Assembly: GCA_031418395.1 (NCBI GenBank)
Contig: JANOXL010000285.1
Location: 1-14,060, forward strand
Reading direction: 5' to 3'
Length of the DNA stretch: 14,060 nt
Source of the DNA: JANYCG01 sp031418395
GTDB taxonomy: Bacteria; Pseudomonadota; Gammaproteobacteria; Burkholderiales; Burkholderiaceae_C
Positions 1 to 6,338 of the stretch are shown piece after piece (the first letter of the stretch is position 1; the number at the start of each line of letters is the position of its first letter). Made by a program: the position numbers and the translations under genes. The notes under the pieces were generated by a model. That model did no database searches. It saw only the letters and a list, made by a program, of their open reading frames with translations, and was not told where the DNA came from.

Positions 1-123
1 TTTCAATATTTCTTCGTCCCCTTCCTTCTTGCAAATCATGCCCTTGTACAAGTCTTCTCGCATTTTGTCATCGCATAACTGCTCGAACAAGACGCGGCTG
101 TCAATCTCTCTAATCTGGGCCAT
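1..123 (-). CDS. Small hypothetical protein, N-terminal part only (runs off the left edge)
   Basis: An open frame begins with ATG at 123-121 and stays open to the window edge, giving 41 residues starting MAQIREIDSRVLFEQLCDDK. A plausible ribosome binding site (AGGAAA) lies about 10 nt upstream of the ATG. The start is 51 bp after the stop of the large CHAT/cyclase gene on the same strand, so co-transcription is likely. The visible part is hydrophilic, rich in Asp, Glu, Lys and Arg, and has no signal peptide or membrane segment, so it is probably cytoplasmic. I do not recognise the family. Its position makes it a candidate partner or effector of the upstream gene, but that is inference from context only. 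The opposite-strand 61-codon frame over the same bases looks like a shadow. Confidence 0.6.
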   Translation of the reverse strand, partial: MAQIREIDSRVLFEQLCDDKMREDLYKGMICKKEGDEEILK

Positions 124-174
124 GGTGTTGAGTTTTCCTAGGGGTGAATTTTTTACCGCTAACAGAGGTGCTTT

Positions 175-3100
175 TCAAATTGCGCGCATGCGAAGGTCAG
201 CCAAAAGGTTTTGAGCCACAACAATATCCTGCGTCAACGCATTTTTTTCAACTGCAGCCAAGGCCGACTCCAAGGTCGCCGTGGCCCGCGTGAAGTCGTC
301 GTTTTCACGACGTTGCAATGCCAATGACGTCGCGATTCTCAAAGCCTGGGAGGTCATGCCGCGTTCATCGGCGCAGTTTTTGGCCCGCTGCAGCCTTTGC
401 ATACAGCGGACATGTCTGTCGTGTTCATGCACCTCGTGCACAAAAAGTATTTCCGCTTCAATACGCAAGATTTCTGGCTCCCAGTACCGCTCGCCAAACC
501 GCTCAACAATGCTTTTTGCCTGGTTGATCGTCGCCAAAGCGCCTGGAATGTCGTTCAGTTCGGCCCTCGCCTTCGCTTGTTTTTCCAAGTAAAAGGTTCG
601 GGTGAGTACAGCGCCCGTCGCGGCCCAGATGTTGTCGGCCTGCGCCATAGCCTCCAGTCCGCCCTCCAGGTCTCCTAACGCTGCTCGGGCCGCTCCATGC
701 ATGAAGCGGGCATGTGCCGCCCACATTTCATGTTCACCCGCCACGCAAATGTCGACAGCCCTTTGGCTTGCGGCCAGGGCTTGTTCGGCGTCGCCGCAAA
801 CCAGAAAGACAAGTGATTGCATACCGAGCGCCTGGCCGATGCCCAGCCTGTGCTCAAGGCGCTCCGCTAGTTCCACTGCTTCCTGCGCCATGGCGAGTCC
901 CTGGAAGGGGCGCCCAAGCTGCCATTGGCAAAACGACGCATACATCAGGCTCATGACCTCCGGGCTTTGCAGGGTTGTTGAATGAACCTCCGCGCTGCGG
1001 CAGGCTTTCACACAGGCCAACATATGCCACAGTGATGTTTCCATCTCACCTTGGTGGAATAGCAGATTGGCCAGCGCCCAACTGCATTGGGCCTGCACGA
1101 ACGTGTCGTTGAATCCCTTCGCCGATTGCCGCGCTCGCTCAATGTAAGCATGGGCTTGAGCGAAATCGCCCCGAAGAAAATGGTAGCTCTGTATGCCAAG
1201 CTCAGACCGCAATATGGCCCGCTGGTCGCGCAGCTTGTGGCCCAGCGCTAATGCAGCCATGTAGTTTTCGCCAACGCCATCGGACCCGGAACCTTTCAAA
1301 GCGGTCAGTTGGCCGGCCATGGCCAAATGGATCTCCAGTGAATAATTGTTCTTGGCCTCGCTATCCGCTATCGAGCCGACCATTTCCTGCGCCAAGTTGA
1401 GATGGGAGAGCGACTCCTGATGGCCAGCGCTGGTCTTGAATTTTTTGGCCGCCAGCAGGTGCCATTTAGCGGCTTCTTTGCGCGAACCGCAGGCCGCGCA
1501 ATGCCGGGCCATGACTTCTGGCTGGGAACTGGCAATGGATGGAAACTGGGATGCAATCATTTCTGAGATGGCTTTGTGCAACATGAGCCGATCTGCGTCC
1601 CACAACGACTGGTAAGCAGCCTCCTGCACCAAGGCGTGGCGGAAATGGTAGGTGGCAAGTTCCAAGTCTGTGCTCGGAACGATCAGACCACTTTTGAGCA
1701 AAGTGGCCAGATGTTGCTTGGCCTGGTATGGAGACATGCCAATCGCAGGGTCGCTGGCCAAGCCATGCAACAGCTCAAGCGAAATACTGCGGCCAATGAC
1801 GCTGCAAACCCCAGCCAAATAGCGGGCCGGGCCTAGGTTATCCAGTCGTTGTGTCAGCAGGCCGTTGATCGTCATGGGTATCGGTAAGCCGCTGGGCGTG
1901 CCAGTATGAGTGCCGGGATGGTTCGCCAAATTGGCTTCTATCGCCATACGGGCGCACATCTCAACGAACAGCGGCACACCATCAGATTTACCAACAATTT
2001 GGGCAACGAGCGCTTTTGGCAGAACGTTTTCTTCGGTCAATTGCAACACTAGGCTTTGCGCGGCTGTCGCGTCCAGTCCGGACAAATGCAAAAAATCGTC
2101 AGTCAGCGCTGATTTTTCAGGGGACTGCGCATCAGCCCGTTCTGTCAACACCACCAACAACCGTGAAGCGCTGGACTTGGCTTTCAGAGTCTGGAGGAAT
2201 TCGTGGGTGGACGGGTCAATCCATTGGACATCTTCAAGTACCAGGCAAAGCGGTCTTTGTTCTGCTTGGTCTAGCAACCAATTGGTGGAAGTTCGCAGTA
2301 TGAAGTGGCGACGGGTTTCATTGGCTGGCACTATGTCGGATACTGGGACGGTACCCGGCATTCCGAGCAAAAAACTGATGACAGACCGGTTCAAATTCTC
2401 GGAGCCATTGGAAGAAAAAACTGCATCCAGTTTCGCTTGCCGTTGGATGTCGTCGTCTGCGGCGTTGATAAGAAACCAGCGTTCAAGCAAATCTATGATC
2501 GGGCCAAATGGGCGGTTTATGTTTTCTTGAAAACACCGGCAAAGGTGGGTGCGACCGCCGCCCTCGTCGCCAATACCGGCGCAAAAAGCTGTCATGAGCC
2601 TTGTTTTTCCGATTCCTGCCTCACCGGTCAAATGCAGCCAGCGACTTTGTCCTGCAGACGCAGCGTCCCAGTGGCGCTTAAGCCAGGAAAGCTCGGCGGT
2701 GCGACCAACCAGATCTGTCTGGGTCCTGCTCAATACGTACTTGGTGCGCCGAGGCAAAACCTTGTTCAGCTGGTACACCTTTGTGGGTGCAGAAAAACCC
2801 TTGAGTGGTTTGTTGTCGGCGACTAGTTCGTACTCAAACTGCTCGACCGTCAACAGAGCGGTTGCTTCGCTGACCAGAACCTGGCCCACCTGGGCTAGCC
2901 CCTGAATGCGAGCAGCGAGATGAACGGCCAGACCGACGACGTGATCCGATGAAACTGCCACCTGACCGGTGGCCAGTCCGACCCGGATATCGATACCCAG
3001 TTTGGCCGAGGATTCGGTTAACTCCAACGCCGCATGGACTGCGCGGCTTGCTGTGTCTTCCGCCGCCACCAGTGTGCCAAAGTAACACATGATCCCGTCA

Positions 3101-4293
3101 TCGCCTTGTGGCTGATCGCTTACACCACCCCAAATACGCACGACATTGGCAAAACGCGTGTGGCAATCCTGCAACGCGATGGAATACAAGTCTGCACCCA
3201 TACGTTCGATGAGCGATGTGGAGCCCACGATGTCATAGGAGAGTGTTGTGACTTGGCGAAAGCTGCGGCCAGCAACGTGCGGTGGGGATGGCGTCGGCGC
3301 CGGCCTTGTCGCGCCTGCATACAGGGAAAGGGCCGGGCTGCCACGGTATTTGGGTGGCGTATTGGTCTCAGGCCAAGCGCCCCTGAGTGCTTGCGAAATG
3401 CAATTGCCGTAGACCCATCCGACAAAAGCAGGGTCATCCTCATCCTTGGATGGCCACTGGATAAGGCAAATATGGTTTTGCCGGTGCGCTCGAGCCGCAA
3501 TTTGTTGGCCCATTGTCGGCCATCCCGCGCCAGCTGACGGGAGCCCGATTTGTTCAAACACAGTAATTTGAGCTGCCTGCTCCAGTTGCCGCAACTCGGT
3601 ATCTTCCTGTAGTAAATCCAAACTCCATTGGAGATTTCCCAAAAAGTGGACGATGGCCGATGTCAAGCCAGGCCATGGCCCGCGTGGTAGGCCCGGGCTG
3701 GCTTGGTAATTGCGCACTGGCATACCCGTGGACTTTTCGATTTCCAGACGGCGCCGCTCCAGGTGGGGGGACTTCCTCTCAAAGTATTGGGGTCCGCAAT
3801 CCACAAGCAGAACCGACGCGGACTGGGGTCTGACCAACTGAGGCAATGTTGGCTCCCGCATCAGACTTCCGGCTAACGTTTGCAGTGTCATGTGGTGATG
3901 TCGTCCCCATTCGTGGCTTCCATCAAATGCAAACTCCCAAGGCACCGCGAAAAACTGGGGGTGCAAACGCAATTCGAGGCGGGCAGCTTCTGCACCGCGA
4001 AGACGGTCTTGAATACGTGGCGGTATCAGTTGCGAAAAAAGTGCGGTGCCAAATGAAGGGCTTGAACCGTTTCGCCACAACATTTCAAGATTCGCCAAAT
4101 GGGTGATCGCGTCGGGCACTTCGCCAACCGTGAGATTGCCGATAGCGTCAGTGAACGAAACCTGAAGGACTCCGTCCGCAAGGCCAAATGCCAAGCGTAG
4201 CTGTGGCAGCACCTGGCCAGAAGCTTGCAATCCGCCCCCGCCTGCTTCAATGATCGGTGTGGATAAATCGACGGAATTGATGCTCACATTCAA
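175..4293 (-). CDS. Giant signalling protein: degenerate CHAT + class III nucleotide cyclase + STAND/AAA ATPase + TPR-like tail
   Basis: Predicted cytoplasmic, 1372 residues. Residues about 79-306 follow the CHAT caspase-like pattern: LRL-x-PWEFAFD near 108-124, IVHFLG at 214-219, and a late segment 275-306 resembling the usual AVVAMQWPV...FYxxL block. The nucleophile position (near ITVFEQIG, 243-250) has no Cys, and the second half of the HFxGHG motif is lost. Residues about 347-510 form a class III cyclase domain with the first metal-site block YDIVGST (D354), the second block GDDGIMCYFG (D400) and VHLAAR (R462). Walker A is GEAGIGKT (557-564) and Walker B is LVLEDVQWID (684-693). HFRHALVQEAAYQSL (883-897) is typical of cyclase/ATPase/TPR proteins. 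Residues from about 925 are helical TPR-like repeats. The start is uncertain: in-frame TTG (4293) and GTG (4287) exist, no clear Shine-Dalgarno site is seen, and a frame stop lies just upstream. The function as a cAMP-making sensor is inferred. Confidence 0.9.
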   Translation of the reverse strand: MNVSINSVDLSTPIIEAGGGGLQASGQVLPQLRLAFGLADGVLQVSFTDAIGNLTVGEVPDAITHLANLEMLWRNGSSPSFGTALFSQLIPPRIQDRLRGAEAARLELRLHPQFFAVPWEFAFDGSHEWGRHHHMTLQTLAGSLMREPTLPQLVRPQSASVLLVDCGPQYFERKSPHLERRRLEIEKSTGMPVRNYQASPGLPRGPWPGLTSAIVHFLGNLQWSLDLLQEDTELRQLEQAAQITVFEQIGLPSAGAGWPTMGQQIAARAHRQNHICLIQWPSKDEDDPAFVGWVYGNCISQALRGAWPETNTPPKYRGSPALSLYAGATRPAPTPSPPHVAGRSFRQVTTLSYDIVGSTSLIERMGADLYSIALQDCHTRFANVVRIWGGVSDQPQGDDGIMCYFGTLVAAEDTASRAVHAALELTESSAKLGIDIRVGLATGQVAVSSDHVVGLAVHLAARIQGLAQVGQVLVSEATALLTVEQFEYELVADNKPLKGFSAPTKVYQLNKVLPRRTKYVLSRTQTDLVGRTAELSWLKRHWDAASAGQSRWLHLTGEAGIGKTRLMTAFCAGIGDEGGGRTHLCRCFQENINRPFGPIIDLLERWFLINAADDDIQRQAKLDAVFSSNGSENLNRSVISFLLGMPGTVPVSDIVPANETRRHFILRTSTNWLLDQAEQRPLCLVLEDVQWIDPSTHEFLQTLKAKSSASRLLVVLTERADAQSPEKSALTDDFLHLSGLDATAAQSLVLQLTEENVLPKALVAQIVGKSDGVPLFVEMCARMAIEANLANHPGTHTGTPSGLPIPMTINGLLTQRLDNLGPARYLAGVCSVIGRSISLELLHGLASDPAIGMSPYQAKQHLATLLKSGLIVPSTDLELATYHFRHALVQEAAYQSLWDADRLMLHKAISEMIASQFPSIASSQPEVMARHCAACGSRKEAAKWHLLAAKKFKTSAGHQESLSHLNLAQEMVGSIADSEAKNNYSLEIHLAMAGQLTALKGSGSDGVGENYMAALALGHKLRDQRAILRSELGIQSYHFLRGDFAQAHAYIERARQSAKGFNDTFVQAQCSWALANLLFHQGEMETSLWHMLACVKACRSAEVHSTTLQSPEVMSLMYASFCQWQLGRPFQGLAMAQEAVELAERLEHRLGIGQALGMQSLVFLVCGDAEQALAASQRAVDICVAGEHEMWAAHARFMHGAARAALGDLEGGLEAMAQADNIWAATGAVLTRTFYLEKQAKARAELNDIPGALATINQAKSIVERFGERYWEPEILRIEAEILFVHEVHEHDRHVRCMQRLQRAKNCADERGMTSQALRIATSLALQRRENDDFTRATATLESALAAVEKNALTQDIVVAQNLLADLRMRAI

Positions 4294-4361
4294 TTTGAAC
4301 CGGCACTTTCAGTAGGTAGTTGAGTCGGGAGTAGAGCCATCATCTCGCAACAATTTCTCGG

Positions 4362-4384
4362 CGTCATCCACAAAATGGATGACG
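4362..4384. promoter_or_regulatory. Perfect 9-bp inverted repeat between the CRP-like gene and the cyclase gene
   Basis: CGTCATCCA (4362-4370) and TGGATGACG (4376-4384) are exact reverse complements around the 5-nt centre CAAAA. The element lies 98 bp past the end of the CRP-like gene and about 78 bp before the cyclase gene start. In the mRNA it would form a compact hairpin with loop UUUUG. No T-run follows on the minus strand, so it is not a classic intrinsic terminator. It could be an operator, an attenuating hairpin or a processing/stability element. The role is inferred. Confidence 0.5.
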
Positions 4385-4392
4385 GATCTGGA

Positions 4393-4419
4393 CGATACCA
4401 ATTGTGAACAGAGGTATCG
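4393..4419. promoter_or_regulatory. 7-bp inverted repeat enclosing a TGTGA half-site upstream of the cyclase gene
   Basis: CGATACC (4393-4399) pairs exactly with GGTATCG (4413-4419) around a 13-nt centre. The centre contains AATTGTGAACAG, which includes one TGTGA half-site (4403-4407) of the type bound by CRP. No matching TCACA is found at the usual 6-nt spacing, so a full CRP site is not supported. It lies about 100 bp upstream of the cyclase start, where regulation would be expected. Confidence 0.35.
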
Positions 4420-4482
4420 CAATTTTGCAAGTGCGAATTCGCGCTGCGACTCAAAGGCCACGGCGGATGGGTCGAAAACTCC

Positions 4483-5139
4483 CTACCAACGCAGCGGCAG
4501 AGTTTTAAGCAATTCAATGCGCTTCTCGTGTTTACGCAAGTACCCGCCGCGCTCCAGGTCTTTCATGATGCGGCTGACCATTTCTCGGCCGCAGCCGATA
4601 CGGCCGGCCAGTTCGTCGTGGGTGATGCGTTCTTCTATGCGCTGGCTGCCGTCGGGTTGGGGTTTGGCCAGGCCGTAGAGGCAGGCGGTGAGGCGGCCAT
4701 AGACGTCGATGAGGGCGAGGTTTTTGGCGTTAAGCGTGGTGGCGCGCAGGCGGCGGATCACCTTGGCGAGCAGTTGCAGCGCAAATTCGGGTTGGATGGC
4801 AATGAAGGCGAGCAGCCGGGGGCGCGTGATGACAACGCAAGTGGTGGCCGCCAGGGTAATCACTGAAGCGGAGCGCGCTTCGTGGTCCAGCGCCATTTCG
4901 CCAAAGTATTCCCCCGCGTTGAAGACGCCGTAGGTGATCTGTTTGTCGTTCTCGTCCAGGCTATAGGCTTTGACCTGGCCTGTGAGGATGATGAACATGG
5001 TGTCGCCCACGTCGCCCTCGGCAATGATGATGGTGCCCTTGCGGTAGCGGCGCAGCTCGCCTTGCGCGGCTAATTCGCGCAGCAGCGGGGGGTGGCGTTC
5101 ATCGAAGCAAAAGGCTTGTAGGGGCGGGTCGAGCGGCAT
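4483..5139 (-). CDS. Crp/Fnr-family transcriptional regulator, CRP-like cAMP receptor
   Basis: A protein of 218 residues, close to the 210 of E. coli CRP. The N-terminal cyclic-nucleotide-binding beta-roll (about 20-115) contains GEYFGEMALDHEARSAS (76-92), with E81 and R89-S90 in the places of the phosphate- and ribose-binding residues of CRP. The long C-helix has RRLRATTLNAKNLALIDVYGR (129-149), aligning with the CRP segment RRLQVTS; T134-T135 match CRP T127-S128, which contact the cAMP base. The HTH has ITHDELAGRIGCGREMVSR (172-190), with R185, E186 and R190 matching CRP R180, E181 and R185, so TGTGA half-sites are the expected target. No iron-sulphur Cys cluster of the FNR type is present. 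It sits upstream of the cyclase gene on the same strand, 189 bp away. The ribosome binding site is weak. cAMP binding is inferred from residue matches. Confidence 0.92.
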   Translation of the reverse strand: MPLDPPLQAFCFDERHPPLLRELAAQGELRRYRKGTIIIAEGDVGDTMFIILTGQVKAYSLDENDKQITYGVFNAGEYFGEMALDHEARSASVITLAATTCVVITRPRLLAFIAIQPEFALQLLAKVIRRLRATTLNAKNLALIDVYGRLTACLYGLAKPQPDGSQRIEERITHDELAGRIGCGREMVSRIMKDLERGGYLRKHEKRIELLKTLPLRW

Positions 5140-5203
5140 CTGTGGGGCTTCTTGAGGATGCCCGCAGTGTAGATGCCTGGTACCCGGGCGGCACTGGGAT
5201 GCA

Positions 5204-5218
5204 GTGTTTTGACAACAC
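5204..5218. promoter_or_regulatory. Short dyad upstream of the CRP-like gene
   Basis: GTGTT (5204-5208) and AACAC (5214-5218) are exact inverted arms around TTGAC. The dyad lies 65-79 bp upstream of the CRP-like start codon and abuts the palindromic repeat at 5220. It could be an operator, but arms this short can occur by chance. Confidence 0.25.
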
Positions 5219-5219
5219 C

Positions 5220-5243
5220 ATAATTAACATGGGTATTAATTAT
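5220..5243. repeat. Palindromic repeat, copy 1 of 3
   Basis: ATAATTAA (5220-5227) and TTAATTAT (5236-5243) are exact inverted arms around the 8-nt centre CATGGGTA. On the minus strand the core reads TAATTAATACCCATGTTAAT, nearly identical to the copy at 13854-13877 and closely related to the one at 12250-12270. It lies in the 218-bp gap between the CRP-like gene and the LuxR-type gene. That gap otherwise holds only small dyads and no recognisable gene. A dispersed repeat (REP-like) or a shared protein-binding site would both fit. Confidence 0.6.
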
Positions 5244-5316
5244 ATGTGCTTTGACCCCTGGTTTTCAAGAATTTTTGAATTTTCGGCTATTGGGTCTCGT
5301 GATATATGGATGAAAA

Positions 5317-5333
5317 GCTATAAATAGTATAGC
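5317..5333. repeat. AT-rich dyad, possible remnant of the intergenic repeat family
   Basis: GCTATA (5317-5322) and TATAGC (5328-5333) are exact inverted arms around AATAG. The TATAGC/GCTATA arm resembles the TATAGCTAAATA block of the repeats near 11.6 and 12.2 kb, so it may be a decayed copy. A second dyad, CTGAAA (5345-5350) with TTTCAG (5356-5361), follows and overlaps the stop codon of the LuxR-type gene. Confidence 0.3.
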
Positions 5334-5357
5334 AATCTAATTCACTGAAATATTGTT

Positions 5358-6065
5358 TCAGGCGAACACCGCAGCCCGTGGCTTTGGGTGGTTAGCTTTC
5401 TTCACGTCGCTCAGAAGTTCAGGAAAATTCAGCGCCATGTGCAGCGAGACGGGCGGCAAAACAGAGATTTTTTCGATCAAATCGCGCAGGCTGTCGCAGG
5501 CGGTTTTCTCGCGGATGGAGCGCAACTGCGTGCGTACGGTGGAAACCTGCATGCCGTGGCTGGTGGCGATCTGTTGGGGCCGCAAACCCTTGCAAAGCTG
5601 CGCCAGCACCTGGCCTTCAGCGCTGGTCAGCCCGCGCTCGCGGGCAAACAGCGTCACCGTGGTGGTGTCGCAGATTTGCTGTTTTGAAAACGCCAAAAGC
5701 GCATAACCCGGCGCTGAGAGCGGCATCACCGCCACCGAGCAGTCGGTACCCTCTTTGCCTTCGCGCCCTTTGAATTGCAGCAGCCCGCGCTGGCCGATTT
5801 TGGTGCGTTGCAATGCCAGGTGCAGTTGCTGCACATCCGCCTGGCGCCGGGGGCGCAGCAGGCCCTCGTGAACACAAAGGCCATTGTTCACCGTGCTGTC
5901 GTTTTGCAAGGCGGCCAGTGCCGGTCCGTTGGTGAACAGCACCTGCTGGGTGTCAACAGCGATGACGGCCAGGCCGTAGTCCACCTGGTTCAGCGCAGCG
6001 CGCATCAGGCTGAGCTCCAGCGTGGGTTCGTTCAGACCAGGCAGGTTGAAAGTAGATGCGGCCAT
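5358..6065 (-). CDS. LuxR-type HTH transcriptional regulator with PAS-like N-terminal region
   Basis: A protein of 235 residues from the preferred start. The C-terminal LuxR/FixJ-type HTH spans about 144-202: GLTSAEGQVLAQLCKGL followed by QQIATSHGMQVSTVRTQLRSI, with the typical LTxxE (146-150) and TVRTQL (176-181). Residues about 20-130 resemble a PAS-like sensory region (DYGLAVIAVDTQQVLFTN); no receiver-domain phosphoacceptor motif was recognised. The start is set at ATG 6065-6063 because AAGGAGA (6072-6078) lies 6 nt upstream. A longer frame from ATG 6089 would read through this ribosome binding site and is less likely. The gene is divergent from the large lipoprotein gene at 6339, across a gap carrying a perfect dyad, and could regulate it. 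Its ligand is unknown. Confidence 0.88.
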   Translation of the reverse strand: MAASTFNLPGLNEPTLELSLMRAALNQVDYGLAVIAVDTQQVLFTNGPALAALQNDSTVNNGLCVHEGLLRPRRQADVQQLHLALQRTKIGQRGLLQFKGREGKEGTDCSVAVMPLSAPGYALLAFSKQQICDTTTVTLFARERGLTSAEGQVLAQLCKGLRPQQIATSHGMQVSTVRTQLRSIREKTACDSLRDLIEKISVLPPVSLHMALNFPELLSDVKKANHPKPRAAVFA

Positions 6066-6071
6066 ATCAGT

Positions 6072-6078
6072 TCTCCTT
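6072..6078 (-). promoter_or_regulatory. Ribosome binding site deciding the LuxR-type gene start
   Basis: On the minus strand AAGGAGA stands 6 nt before ATG 6065-6063. It lies within the alternative longer reading from 6089 and therefore favours the shorter 235-residue product. Confidence 0.75.
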
Positions 6079-6176
6079 TTTTGGGCCACCGCGACGCCAG
6101 CAGCATCTGTGTTTACGGGGCATGGAAGAACTTTACGAAGGCACCCGACTTTCAGGCGGGCACTTTGTCGCGTTGA

Positions 6177-6197
6177 TTTTGTGACTTATTCACAAAA
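6177..6197. promoter_or_regulatory. Perfect 8-bp inverted repeat in the divergent regulator/lipoprotein intergenic region
   Basis: TTTTGTGA (6177-6184) and TCACAAAA (6190-6197) are exact inverted arms around CTTAT. The inner halves are TGTGA and TCACA, the half-sites recognised by CRP-type HTHs, but the spacer is 5 nt rather than the usual 6. It sits 112 bp upstream of the LuxR-type start and 142 bp upstream of the lipoprotein start. A role as operator is plausible. The binding protein could be the LuxR-type regulator, the CRP-like protein, or another factor. Confidence 0.5.
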
Positions 6198-6327
6198 CGC
6201 TGGATTCAAGCCTCAAACGGGCATTTGTACCCAATTTGTGCGATGTGTGAATAGAAGTAACGGCGCAAAGTCGCCCTACCTCAAACGCACAACCGCGCGG
6301 GGCATTTCTCGTTGAACTTCAACCTTT

Positions 6328-6332
6328 AGGAG
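6328..6332 (+). promoter_or_regulatory. Ribosome binding site of the 788-residue lipoprotein gene
   Basis: AGGAG at 6328-6332 lies 6 nt upstream of ATG 6339, supporting this start and the lipoprotein signal peptide that follows. Confidence 0.75.
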
Positions 6333-6338
6333 CAAATC

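Noticed and set aside
4290..4517. 75-codon minus-strand frame between the CRP-like and cyclase genes
   Set aside because: It begins inside the CRP-like coding sequence in another frame, has no ribosome binding site, and its Cys/Pro/Trp-rich product looks like a translated intergenic region carrying the inverted repeats.
6177..6197. Calling this dyad a standard CRP or FNR site
   Set aside because: The spacer is 5 nt, not the 6 nt of CRP sites, and the arms do not match the FNR half-site TTGAT. It is kept only as an unassigned operator-like element.
5775..6315. Plus-strand frames over the LuxR-type gene and its upstream region
   Set aside because: They are antisense to a clear LuxR-type HTH gene and give no recognisable domains.
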